Source: Antedon mediterranea (Eukaryota; Echinodermata; Crinoidea; Comatulida; Antedonidae). Taken from it: a DNA stretch of 60,000 nt. The translations under genes and the position numbers were made by a program. The first letter of the stretch is position 1; every line of letters starts with the position of its first letter. The notes under the pieces are model-generated. The model made no database searches. It had not been told where the DNA came from and saw only the letters and a program-made list of their open reading frames with translations. Shown piece by piece: positions 12,861-23,844 of the stretch. Location of the stretch: the NCBI RefSeq assembly GCF_964355755.1, contig NC_092674.1, forward strand, positions 21,790,001-21,850,000, written 5' to 3'.

Positions 12861-12919
12861 ATTCCTGATGCAATGTTTTCTTCTTTTTTTTAAACTGTTG
12901 GTTTACAGAATTTGACATA

Positions 12920-13302
12920 CAACTCCTACTGTGATGTGATGATTTTTAAGGCCAACACCTTTTCCTAAACCAAATTTACTTACGGCCCATAATTATAGCC
13001 ATTAAACACAATAGTTTACTTTGCCTTCACATAGCGTAACAAACATAGGCCTACATGGTACATAATAAGTTTCTTGAAATGTTGCTGTTTCGGGCCAAAA
13101 GGTTTGATGTAGCAAACAGTGGGCAGTGAGATGAAGGTTTCTGAGTAGTCTAGCAGTGTGTATGGAGTCAATGGAGTAAAAGAGGGCTGCAGGAAAAGTA
13201 TAGGATTCTTTTTCACCAAATGATGCATTGTGTATGACTGTCTCACATGATGATGAAATAGTATATGTGAGGGAATGTGCACTGATTCTTTATTGATGAA
13301 TA
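12920..13302. other. unassigned transposon interior
   Basis: Unique sequence between the tandem duplication and the Helitron-like element. Short minus-strand frames exist but none is recognisable. Probably decayed internal sequence of the 10214-16958 transposon. Confidence 0.4.
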
Positions 13303-15846
13303 CTAGATGGCACGCTCGCTTCGCTCGCGTACCATCTAGGGGTGCTCACAGATGGTTCTCGAATACAGTAGAATCCACGGACGGGGACTTTTTTGGGACA
13401 CTAAACAAAAACGGAAGTGTCCCCCTAATTGGGGTATTCAGAAATAGAGACAACAAAACCAATACTGGATTCCATAAAGGACAATTAATTTATGTGGATT
13501 AAAGAAATTAGGGAGAAATGGAAATGTATGTACGGGAATTGGGCGGCGGCACGTGGTGGTGGTGATGGAACCGCAGTAATAAAGTTGATTGTATTTATAT
13601 ATTATAAGAACCAAACTAAATAAATAGACCTAGACATTCTGCGAAATGGAAATCGGAAATTCAAGCTCCTATTCAGTGAAAAATTAAACTGTAGTCTACC
13701 TAAATATTTAGGGCAAATCATCGGTTGTGGTGTTGAACTTCCTGTAAACATTTGTGTGAACCAAACTGGGTCGAATTTCTGTCATGAGTACTGATTTGTT
13801 GGCCTGTGATTTATGACGCCTAAGGGATCTATCTAGACTTATTTTTTAGAATAATGTACGTACCTGTCAGATACAATTGTCTTGTGTCGTATAATAAATA
13901 AGTACTGTAATAGTTACTGAAGTTACTATTACAATCTCGTCAATGAAAACACGAAAATGTATATGCACTTACTTATGAAAACGTATACAGTATTATACTC
14001 AGTTATTGAAACAGTAGGTTTAAAAAAGTTTCGTTTGTCTGTAAAATGATGTAATCAAGCTGTTTACATGAGTCTTAATTTATAAGCACATCAATAATAA
14101 AATAGTTTATCTATCCTGTAATTGGCGAGATTATGGTCGCTGTTGAATGAAATAAAGTCAATCGGTATCATATTTGTACAGAAACGTTTTTCACGAAGGG
14201 TGTAACCTAAATTCGTTGTATTATCGTCAAGAACTAACTGTAACTAAACTTACATAGAAAGTAGGGTATCATAAATTTGGCCTTAGCATTCGGGGGAGTG
14301 GCTAAGATGAAGTCCGTGGGACTACTAAATATAAATTGTAATGAACCTCGAGGGACATAAATAGGAATATTTCATGTTTCATTATCAATGTATAATAAAT
14401 GGAAACTGTTTACCGATTCAAATAATAGAAATTGGTTTTTAACATTTTCCGAACCTATTGCAAGTTTATTCTCAAAGGGCCCATATATTTACCTACCGTA
14501 TGTGTTAACCCAAGGGCTCATAAATTTACCTACAGTACTTGTGTTAAACCAAACTGGATGTTCCATTCATCGCAAATCAATACATTTGTATAATCGTATA
14601 TTAAATCTATCAAAATAGTATTTTTTAAAGAAAATCGGCCTGTCTTCAACATTATGATGGTGTACTCTAGAAATCTATCAAAATAGTATTTTTTAAAGAA
14701 AATCGGCCTGTCTTCAACATTATGATGGTGTACTCTAGCTGTTCAACCGGTTTTCAGCTATTAAAAACAATTATCGTAGGAGGAGATAGGAAAATGCGAA
14801 GCCTCCTCGCTATGTAACATTAGGGTTGAGGGATGGGAAAGCGGATAGGTACAAAGAGGAACAATTTTTAAATATATTCTTTATCCACTGAGTAACGAAA
14901 TATTTTGTTCATGTTTTATAGGCCTATAAATAATATACCTCTAAATACAGTAGGCCTAAAACATTTGCGATTTAATACTTTGTTAAAACTGTCACTGTCA
15001 TAATCGATTGAAATATTAAAGTACATGTCACGATACACCACTACGACGTTTATATTTTTGGTAATTATTAATTAATACAAACGTTGAGAAGGAACTGTCA
15101 GTATAAAGTTTATTTGTATATCTAACAGTAGAGCCTATCCACAGTCTCAGTAATAAAGTTTATTTGTATATATTTTTATATTACATCTAACAGTACGAAC
15201 ATTCACAGTAAGAAATGTTCGATTCAAATGAAAAATAGTTAATAGGTATTTACAGTATTGTTAAAGTATTGCAAGTTTATTCTCAAAGGGCCCATATATT
15301 TACCTACCGTATGTGTTAAACCAAGGGCTCATAAATTTACCTACAGTACTTGTGTTAAACCAAACTTTGGCAGACTGAGAGATTGGGATGTTCCATTCAT
15401 CGCAAATCAATACATTTGTATAATCGTATATTAAATCTATCAAAATAGTATTTTTTAAAGAAAATCGGCCTGTCTTCAACATTATGATGGTGTACTCTAG
15501 CTGTTCAACCGGTTTTCAGCTATCAAAAACAATTATCGTAGGAGGAGATAGAAAAATGCGAAGCCTCCTCGCATTTTTTTGGCGGGTATTTTTCAAGATG
15601 GACATCCATTAGACAGTGTATACCACGATCGGAAAACACCCCTATTTGGGGCAAATCTTTGAACCTAAATTCGTTTTAATCGTCAATAACTAATTATGTA
15701 ACTCAATTTAATTAGTAAACAGGGTTACATCAGGCGGTTAAAATCAGTACCGAAAGTACGAACCAACTTTACATACCATCGAGTGAAAATTCTAGAAGTA
15801 AGGCGCGATTTACCGAATTTTGCCCTTACGTAAATTTATATATAGA
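13303..15846 (-). mobile_element. Helitron-like non-autonomous element
   Basis: Read on the minus strand it begins TCTATATATAAATTTACG at 15846 after an A, and ends in a GC-rich hairpin (CTAGATGGTACGC..GCGTGCCATCTAG) closing in CTAG at 13303, followed by T. TC start, 3' hairpin, CTRR end and an A/T target are the hallmarks of Helitrons. It contains a 68-bp tandem duplication (14603-14670 and 14671-14738) and a larger direct duplication (about 14456-14800 against 15266-15570). No Rep/helicase coding was seen. Confidence 0.7.
14603..14738. repeat. 68-bp tandem duplication inside the Helitron-like element
   Basis: Two consecutive units starting AAATCTATCAAAATAGTA (14603 and 14671), each ending ATGGTGTACTCTAG. 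A third, non-tandem copy of the block occurs at 15434-15500. Confidence 0.9.
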
Positions 15847-15989
15847 TGGTTGGTTTGACCCATGTGTTCTTTCCTCTTAAGTTTATATTCTGTCACGGTT
15901 GCTTCATTCATTGATTTAATACTGTATGTTCTCGATGGGGGAGCACTGTGAATGCATGTAAAGTCTGTCCTTGGTGTGAAGCTCTGTAA

Positions 15990-16480
15990 AAATTAGTTTG
16001 CTTTTTATACATGGAATCCAGGGATATGATACTACATCCCATCTATTTGGTATAGGAAAAGGTCTTAAAAAGTCATAACACCTGGGCAGTAGTATGCTTA
16101 CAAACTCTGTAAAACCAAACGTCTCCAAAAAAAAAAAGAAACCATCGCATCAGAGGAATTGGCATTGGTAGCTATACTGTATGGAGGAATACGTTCTGGG
16201 AGAAAGTAGCAAAAAGCAAAACAGCACTTGAAATAAAGTCTATTCCCCCTACAACAAATGCTGCAAAATGTCATTCCCTGCGTGTATATTACCATGGTAC
16301 AGCAGTGGATAGAAAGTACTCTTCTTCAACCCACAGACTGGGGAATGGAAAGTTACAAATGGCGTGATGTGTCCATTGATGACAAATTTACCACCAGTAC
16401 CACTGTTTGTGACGAATACCACGGCATCAGCACATGCTTAATTCCTACCTATAGACAGAGGATGATAACTGGACAATGAA
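15990..16480 (+). pseudogene. decayed C-terminal part of a PIN/XPG-nuclease-like uncharacterised family
   Basis: Recognisable blocks, in shifting frames: LLFIHGIQGYDTTSHLFGIG (about 15993-16054), then FWEKVAKSK (about 16197), SIPPTTNAAKCHSLRVYY (about 16240-16293), VQQWIESTLLQPTDWG (about 16303-16347) and LPPVP. The G-D-T-T-S..GIGK block resembles the helix-turn-helix segment of FEN1/XPG nucleases and is typical of a large uncharacterised invertebrate family. Frameshifts and stops make it a pseudogene. It abuts the right terminal repeat, so it may be the element's own cargo gene. Confidence 0.65.
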
Positions 16481-16507
16481 AATGAATGGATTAATAGATT
16501 CTAAGAT

Positions 16508-16958
16508 TGTATAATTCTATTGTTGTGACAGTACAAATGTAAATGAACTGTTTTATTAGACACCGTAGTCCTGCATTATAATGCATAGGACTACGTTGTC
16601 TATTATTATAACCGTGGTGATATCTTGATACTTAAATGTGTGTTTTTGTTGCTAAATAGCACTTAAATTAATATGTATATTGCAGTTTAAATGTTTGACA
16701 CTAAAGAAATATAAAAAGCATTATAAAAACTGCTATCAAGTGGTAATTAGATATAAAATATATGTTTTTTGTTCATTTTTAGACATTTTTAGCCATTGGC
16801 GGCCATTTTGTTTAAAAAAACCTATTTCCCCTACCTGGATTTTTCTAGACTTTTAGTATGTTCATATAGGGACCTTATAGAAATGCATTGTGGTGAAAAA
16901 AATTCTGTTGCAATTTTTTCAACCTTTTACTGATTCTGAGCATATCTTTCCTGTACTA
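16508..16958 (-). repeat. right long terminal inverted repeat
   Basis: Reverse complement of the left arm, with the same landmarks in inverted order (GTACAAATGTAAATGAACTG near 16531, GCCATTGGCGGCCAT near 16793, CCTTATAGAAATGCATT near 16872). Ends CCTGTACTA at 16958, then the CAG duplication. Confidence 0.82.
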
Positions 16959-16961
16959 CAG

Positions 16962-18102
16962 GGATATTTAGCATTTTACTAGCTCTTCGTACGATTCTAT
17001 ATAGTTTTCCCTTGTCTTTTACATTGAGACTATTTCCCAACACAGCATAACAGAAAGATATCACGCTAAGTACCATCGATTTGTAAAACATGGTTAGAAT
17101 TTTGTTATCTACTTTAAATTTCTTAAGTTGACGCATTAGGTGCAGTCGTTGCTGACCCTTTTTATATAGCATGTTTGTATTTTTGCTCCATTTTAATTTA
17201 TCATCTATGATTGTTCCTAAGTATTCTTTGACAGCTTTTATACATTCACCATCAATTACTACATCAGCATGATTACTTTGTTTCTTTCTAAAATCGATAA
17301 TCATTTCTTTGGTTTTCTTAGAATTTAAAATAAGATAGTTTTCTTTACACCACTCTGTAAATAACTTTATTTCGGTAAAATAGTTCGAAAGCGATTCAGC
17401 ATCTTTAATGTTACCATTGTCATCGGCATATTTTATCAAACGGCAGGAGTCAGTGGCATTTCTACAGTCGTTTGTATACAGAATGTATAACAGCAGGGGA
17501 GACAGAACGCAGCCTTGTGGTGAGTCTGTATTGGTGAATGTGGTTGTTGATGTAGCATTTCCGAATTTAACTTGTTGTGATCTATTTGTTAAAAAGTCTT
17601 TTATCCAGAGAATGATAGATGAGTTTATAGTCATGTTAATAAGCTTGGACAGGAGAATGTGAGGTTGTATTGTGTTGAAGGCGGAACTGAAGTCAATGAA
17701 AAGAAGGCGTGTGAATGTGTTGTTCTTGTCGAGATGTTGTTGAGTGTTGTGGATGAGAGTGGCTGTGGCATCGTCTGTCCCTCTGTGTGCACTATATGCG
17801 AATTGCATAGGATCTAACAGGTGGTCACTTTGATCTTTAACACGCTTACTAATTATTTTTTCCATGCATTTCATAACCAGGGACGTTAGGGCAATTGGTC
17901 TATAATCATTAAGAGTTTTAACATTATTTAATTTGGCAACAGGTACAATCAAAGAGTGCTTCCAAATTGCAGGGATAGTGGTTGTACGGAGAGAACATTC
18001 AAAAAGTTTCTGAAAGACATGTCCTATCTGAGCAGCGCACTCTTTCAAAAGTTTTCCACATAACTTGTCTGGGCCACCAGCTTTGTTTGCATTTGTTTGC
18101 AT
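16962..18102 (-). pseudogene. LINE reverse transcriptase domain
   Basis: An open frame encodes RT motifs in order: DYRPIALTS, FIDFSSAFNTI (motif A Asp), SPQGCVLSPLL (motif B) and KYADD (motif C), then the thumb. The frame reads to NIP at about 16962. From 16961 to its stop at 16927 it runs into the inserted transposon's terminal repeat and is not LINE sequence. It fits the CR1/Rex-Babar group as seen in fish and invertebrates. It is separated from the endonuclease frame only by the 10-bp duplication. Confidence 0.88.
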
Positions 18103-19129
18103 TTGTTTTTTTCAGAAGGTTGACAACATCATTCTCTGTTAAGTAATCTGCATCATCAGTTACGTCAATATTCTTGCAGGTATCCGCTAACTGCGACTTA
18201 AAGTCATGAGCATCAAACCTACTGTAAAATAAGTTGAGTTCTTCAGCTAGTTGCAGATCATTGTATCCTGGTAAAAGTTTGGGAGGACATGTTTTGTTTG
18301 ATCCTCCAGTTATATATTTTATGTCTTTCCATGCTTTCCTCGTCTGCCTATTATTTATATTCTTTTCTAATCTGTTTCTGAACTTTTCTTTGCCTCTTTT
18401 TACAGCCATATCAAGCCTTTTCTGTGCTTCTTTTAACTTAATTTTGTTTTTACTTGCAAAAGCTAGCTTCTTTTCGACGATTGCTGTTTTTACCTTCTTG
18501 GTCAGCCAGGCTTTATTATTTGGATACTGCTTTACATTCTTGGTTGGTATAGTGATATCTTGACAGAAGTTTAAATATGATGTTACTGATTCCGTCATTT
18601 CATCAATACCTGCAGAAGAGTCAGTAAAAATATCCCAATCTGTCGCTTCCAGGCATCCGCGCAACTTTTCAATATTGTCTGTGGACCATTGTCTAACATA
18701 CTTTATTTGAATCTTTTCAGTTTTTAATCGTTGTCTGTATAAAGGTAAGAGATGTACGACATTGTGATCTGATGACCCGATGCTTGGCTTTACCATAGAT
18801 TTGTAGGCGTCTTTGATGTTTCCATAGCAGAGATATATAATATTGTCACCTCGGGTTACGCACGTGACATACTGCTGAAAATTTGGAAGGACATCATCGA
18901 GTCTGCACTTGTTGAAATCTCCTAAGACAAACATTGGACACTCTGGTGACTTTCTTTGCGCGATGTGGATTTGCTCAGCGATTTCCTCGGCTGCTGTTGA
19001 TGCATTTCCGTCTGGTGGTACATATACGATTGCTACCTTAACAGAGCCAAATTCCCGTGTACATGTACTTGGAACTATATCTTGGCATAAGAAGACAATA
19101 CCAGCCGCAGTTGTTCGAAGAGTGCGCAC
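17999..19129 (-). pseudogene. LINE endonuclease (C-terminal half) and linker to the RT
   Basis: An open frame of about 376 codons. Motifs of the apurinic-type (EEP) endonuclease are visible: VAIVYVPPD, then VLGDFN, then the terminal SSDHNVV. These are followed by a Lys-rich linker and the stretch leading into the RT. The N-terminal motifs expected before the first of these are absent and a stop lies just upstream, so the copy is 5'-truncated. The last 30 or so codons are out of frame after the 10-bp duplication at 18082-18101. The GTG at the ORF edge is not a credible start. Confidence 0.85.
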
Positions 19130-19160
19130 TAGATTATTACGATTGGTTGAATGTAGATTT

Positions 19161-19860
19161 TAATGTAAATTTTTACAAATTTCTGGTGGAATGATAGAAG
19201 CAAGTTTTAAATTAATTATTCCTTATTTTTATAAAAATGTCTGTACGTCAATACGTAAACATGGCACGCGTCAGTTATTTTTTGTTTTTAATGTTATATA
19301 AGGGGGAGACGGGGCTGGCGCGCGCCTGCAGTCATCTCAACCAATATGAATTAAAGTTATGCAGATAGTTAAAGAAAGAAAACTGCCATTTGTTGGCAGA
19401 CTCAGAGGATTCTCAAGAGCTGTCTGGGAAAGTCAAGAAGGTATCGAGAACATCTAAGCTGTGGCTGTATATCATTAGAAATGGTACAACTTGCTATAGT
19501 CCGGTGGCAGGAGGGGGAATCACCACCCGAAAGTGGACAAATTGCCATCCAACCTTTCTAGACCAGAATTTTCCGTAGATTACGAATATGGAAGGTAATC
19601 GATCAGGATAGGAAGCGTTTTCGAGATATAAGGGGTCAAAGTAGAACAAACTTCGAAATTTCCCTATGCATACATTGCCTTCTGCCTATGTTAAAGTAAT
19701 AATTCTTGGCATATTTCAAACGTTTCATTATGCCATCATAATCTGGAATTGGGTCAAAGTACTGTTGTTTACTCTGTATTTTTTAAATTTTTCATATCTA
19801 ATAGCAAGTTATTCTCACTGTGTGTGAGTGTGTAAGGGGTTATAGACCGGGCGCCCAGAA
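19161..19860. other. unassigned sequence upstream of the LINE
   Basis: No coding exon or repeat recognised. There is a GC-rich patch near 19300 and short open frames with no family resemblance. Confidence 0.4.
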
Positions 19861-19861
19861 A

Positions 19862-20600
19862 GTTTATTCATGTGAAAAGCCACAAAAGGTTTGATGGGCT
19901 GATTATGTAGATATATGGCTAAGATTCAATATTGCTGCCAGGTCATATCCTGTAAATTTTCCCTGGAGACACCAAAATAGGAGGGGTAAAAAATGGAATT
20001 AATCATGTGAAAAGCCACACGGATAAAAGCTGTTGGACATTGTCCCCATATGTGTTATACAATGTTAAAACAGCAATGACAGCAGCAACTTTATCCTATA
20101 AGTTTCCTGAGACAGTAGCACTAAAAAATGTTGTTATGTCAAGAGCCACACGGCTAATTCCTTTTGCATTGTAACTGTCACTCATTGGGTGCACAAAAAT
20201 ACCATTGACAGCAACTTTATCCTGTAAGTTTGCCCCAGACACTAGCCCAAAATGCCCGTTCGGCCACTATTCAATATGCGAAGAGCCACATGGCTAATTT
20301 CTTTTGTATTGTAACTGTTACACATTGTGATGTACAAAAATACCATTGACAGCAACGTTATCCTGTAAGTTTCCCCAGCAGACAGTAGCCCAAAAATGCC
20401 CGTTCGGCCACTATTCAATCATGCGAAGAGCCACACGGCTAATTCCTTTTGTATTGTAACTGTTACACATTGTAATGTACAAAAATACCTTTGACAGCAA
20501 CGTTATCCTGTAAGTTTCCCCAGCAGACAGTAGCCCAAAAATGCCCGTGGGGCCATACAAGATGTAGTCATGCGAAGAGCCACACGGCTAATTTATTTTG
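19862..20600. repeat. 130-149-bp satellite, about five to six units
   Basis: The word AGAGCCACACGGCTAAT (or a close variant) recurs at about 19879, 20014, 20144, 20285, 20430 and 20579, followed in each unit by GACAGCAAC.TTATCCTGTAAGTTT and CAGTAGC.CAAAAATG. Unit length rises from about 130 to 149 bp and similarity increases to the right, so the left edge is oldest. There is no coding signal. Confidence 0.85.
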
Positions 20601-21127
20601 CATTGTACATGCTGTTTTTTTTTTAAATAGGAATATCGTTTTGCAAAATGCAGCAAATGCACCAGAATTAAATTTGAGCTGCACAATACAAATCAAAAGC
20701 AAAAACGGCAAATACTAATGATGAAGAGAGAGAAGCATTTACGAAAACAAAAGTAAGTATGCCTACTACCTGCAGTGTGTACAAAAGCAAGACTGATTTA
20801 CCATCTTTTGCTTGCGAATCAAAAGAAACGTCGAAGATGTAGAAGCTAGCCACACATGTAACTGGTGTACTAGTACATGGCCGACATGGGCACTGCTTCA
20901 TTGACCTAAAATAGTTTCCACATGACTCAAATCTAACCTGCAACATTATACTGAAGGTGCTGTCAGAGATAAAAAAAAAAAAACCTCTTATATCTGCAAT
21001 TGGACAATAGCGGAAAGGATAATAAAACAGATTTGTTTTGCCCTATGTGCTGTTCTTGTAGAGTTAAAGATTTTTCGAAAGGTAAATGACTATACATTTA
21101 TAAATGATTTATAAATAATAAAACAGT
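20601..21127. other. unassigned sequence
   Basis: Short open frames on both strands, none recognised. An A-rich run lies near 20970. Confidence 0.35.
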
Positions 21128-21215
21128 TCACCAGGTACACAGTGCACTTTAAAAGAACCCACTTCATCATTCATTTACCCTGTTCTCGTTCACCACAAAA
21201 TATCAACTGTGTTGG
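21128..21215 (+). repeat. partial copy of the tRNA-derived SINE
   Basis: The block GTACACAGTGCACTTTAAAA followed by GAACCCACTTCATCATTC and GTTCACCAC matches the middle of the SINE at 55935-56258. The tRNA-like head and the tail are not present. Confidence 0.5.
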
Positions 21216-21354
21216 GTGATTTCCACCTGCTTAATTAATTATATTGGTAAAATTATCTAAAGACATGGAAATATACTAAAAATGTATTTATTTTTTTTTG
21301 CTTTTAAAAGTTTTACAGTTTTAATTTTAAATCATTACTTCTTTTACTCTTCAG

Positions 21355-21540
21355 ATAAAGATTGGATTTTTAATGGTTGGTCACACTCACGAGGATATTG
21401 ACCAATTATTTTCAGGTGTGGCCAAATACCTGAACAAATATAGAGCGTCTACGCCTGATCATCTTCGAAGTGCTGTTGAAATCTCGTACAAAAAGTTACC
21501 GATTACATCAAGTATCATTTCCTTTCACAAATACAAAATG
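21355..21540 (+). pseudogene. exon fragment of a DUF7869-like (mobile-element-associated) protein
   Basis: After a good acceptor (CTCTTCAG ending at 21354) the frame reads GFLMVGHTHEDIDQLFSGVA and on through NKYRASTPDHLRSAVEIS. The VGHTHEDIDQ.F block is the signature of a large family of eukaryotic, probably transposon-derived proteins (DUF7869). The frame is interrupted near 21525-21540 by an L1/Tx1-type LINE fragment and no matching exons were found nearby, so it is a relic. Confidence 0.65.
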
Positions 21541-21930
21541 TATGGTGACAAATAACGGATGGGTATCCGAAAGTTTTAGTATGGAACGTGGTGTAAGACA
21601 AGGATGCTCATTATCGGCTTTACTTTTTATACTTGCGGTAGAAATAATGGCTGTAAGCATTAGGAATAATCCAAAATGTAAAGGGATTGTTCTACCAATA
21701 ACAGAAAACGTTCATGAGAACACTGTAAAAATTGCTCAATTAGCAGACGACACAGTCATTTTTACAAGAGAAGAAACGAGTTAAACATTTCTTTCATGAA
21801 ATTGAACGATTTTGTAAAATGTCCAGCCTAAAATTAAATAAAAATAGAACCAAAGGGATGTGGATAGGTACAAAGAAGGACTTTCTTTGGAAGGATAACA
21901 ATAATCAAAACGCTTGCAATCTCTAAATTG
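21525..21930 (+). pseudogene. L1/Tx1-type LINE reverse transcriptase fragment
   Basis: Translation gives RGVRQGCSLSALLFILAVEI (RT motif B) and LADDTVIF (motif C, with L for Y) in one frame to 21784. Similarity then continues in other frames (FFHEIERFCKMSSLKLNKN) to about 21930. It is 5'-truncated inside the DUF7869-like exon and decayed by frameshifts and a stop. Confidence 0.8.
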
Positions 21931-23844
21931 GTTTATAACGCAAGCATATAAACATACCCTTACACTCAAAGATCTTATATACTAAAGATGGGACACTCTC
22001 GGAATTTTACGTGCGATTCATGTAACACACATGGAGCTCATTTTATAGGGCGCCCTCTCGCTCAAACAAGTAGATTTATGGATCAGATATGTCTACTGTA
22101 TTGTAACTGAATACTCAATTTTTTTCATCACAATAATTGCGGTAATGTGCGATTAAATTATAATGATAGACTTATTTTCTGTACTTTGTATATCTATTTG
22201 TTTTAATTACTGAATATTGTTGTTATTATTGAATGTTTATCATCATCCTCAAAATCATCATCTAGGAGTAATCATCACTCACATCACTACTACTTATTTA
22301 TGCGAGTCGGTCCCTCTGGTATTAACACTAAGCGCATCGTATTCCATTTTTGTTCTTGATGTGTTCTTCTTTTTCATCCAGCAGCAAAACAGTGTAGATT
22401 AGGAAAATATATTAGTCAAATAGTGTGTTATAAACAATTAAAAAAGAACAAGAAGTCACTTTTTAAAATCACTACTTCGACTATTTTATTCGGAATATAT
22501 TTATAAACAATCATAGGCTTAAGCCTACAGGCATGATATGAAACAGATTATGATAGTCAATTCTGAGACAATTCATACTAGGCATACATGTACCCATCAT
22601 TAGCCATGACATTCATTTATTATTATAATTTATTTAAAACCTGAGATAACAATTAGTTATGTTATAGTAGTCTCAGTTTAAAATTAACTCAATAGCTATT
22701 GCGAAATGATGCACGGGCCACCCAGAGGAAATATAAAAAGTGTAGAAACATAGAAATAAAATCATCATATTTACAATTATTCAATCATCATACCAGACCG
22801 TCGTAATGATCATCATTTCTAGCCGATAATGCACAGACCGGGGCGCGTACAAACCTCCTACAACTTTACCATACCTCATAAATGTGAAACTTTTTTTTTT
22901 GTCTTGTGTGGGTTCGTCCCACTTTTATTATAGTTCTATAAATATAAATAATATATGTGTATATGCACATTTATATAATTCTCTTATTTATAAGGTACAT
23001 TGTTAAAAAAATACATATCTTTTGAACAGTATATACATAAGACTAAGATTATTTTGATGTTAAGAAGTAACCACATTTACATTCATATACATTTTTAAAA
23101 ATACAATTAATTAAAATATGTCGATGGCAGTAAACTGACGATAAAAATTGATTTTAAAAAAACCTACTTATGAAAAAGTTATTATTGTTGTTTTATTCTG
23201 TTCGTGTCCGTTATCTGGGTAGAGAGGCTATAAACTCAGGGGAAGAATATAAAGAATCTTCCCTTTTCACCAAGAAAAAAATGGATGAGATGAAAACGAA
23301 GAATGCAAAAGCTTGAAAAAAGGGTGTTTAGGATGGATAGGATGGAATGATATATATATAATGAAAACCGTAAGGTTAGAGTCCATACAAAGTGCAAGTC
23401 CAAGGTAATATTTTGGCTCTGTGTGTATGTGAGTCGCTTCATACCCGGATGACATATCTTAAAACTAATATAGTTACTAGGCCTATATACAATGTTTTTA
23501 AGAGATAAAAATAGCATTTTTTTTTTTATTTCATTAATTTAAGGAGATTTGTGAAACATAGAAATGTGAAACTTTAATTAATTTTTTACTCTTCTTCTTA
23601 TCACTGATTATGTCTCTGTTGAAGAATTTAACAGCATAGAATATGCGTAAGTTTACGTACGTTTCAATTAGCAATGTTTCAATTATTGTTGGTGAACAAA
23701 GATTCAACTTCATACCAAATCTATGTAACATGGTAGCGATTTTTAACTTTATTTTTCTGATGATGTTTGATGTATAGAAGATCTTTGCTTACATATAATT
23801 CCCCTTGTTGAAAAAATACTTTATACTGTAATTTCTGTGGAATG
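21931..23844. other. unassigned AT-rich sequence
   Basis: No coding exon or clear transposon termini recognised. Short frames on both strands show no family resemblance. It separates two L1/Tx1-type fragments and may hide an insertion between two halves of one LINE. Confidence 0.35.

Larger units (their letters stand above)
11871..12919. repeat. tandem duplication, copy 2 (1.05 kb)
   Basis: Near-identical to 10821-11870, one base shorter in the C-tract. Ends at ATTTGACATA, after which the sequence becomes unique. The near identity suggests a very recent event, or an assembly artefact. Confidence 0.93.
10214..16958. mobile_element. 6.7-kb DNA transposon with long inverted ends, inserted into the LINE
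   Basis: Both ends begin TAGTACAGGAAA (inverted at the right) and are flanked by CAG (10211-10213 and 16959-16961). The inverted homology continues, with a small gap, for about 450 bp. The interior contains a 1.05-kb tandem duplication, decayed pieces of a nuclease-like gene family and a Helitron-like insertion. A 3-bp target duplication fits the PIF/Harbinger or EnSpm/CACTA groups, but no transposase is readable, so the superfamily is open. The insertion point is supported by restoration of the LINE frame. Confidence 0.78.
9655..19160 (-). mobile_element. CR1/Rex-type LINE, 5'-truncated, split by a 6.7-kb transposon
   Basis: Non-LTR retrotransposon on the minus strand in two blocks: 19160 down to 16959 (endonuclease and reverse transcriptase) and 10213 down to 9655 (last coding part, 3' UTR, AATTC-rich tail next to a TTTTATTGTCC motif). 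Conceptually dropping 10214-16958 and one CAG copy brings the two blocks into the same frame across the junction, so they are one insertion interrupted later. The N-terminal half of the endonuclease is missing. A 10-bp tandem duplication at 18082-18101 also breaks the frame. Confidence 0.85.

Noticed and set aside
10239-16924. First reading: the inverted repeats are 3' UTRs of two convergent copies of the same LINE
   Set aside because: The homology extends to TAGTACAGG with CAG on both sides, and LINE coding resumes on the same strand beyond it, so these are transposon ends.
18234-18563. 109-codon hydrophobic plus-strand frame
   Set aside because: Exactly antisense to the Lys-rich linker of the LINE; a shadow frame.
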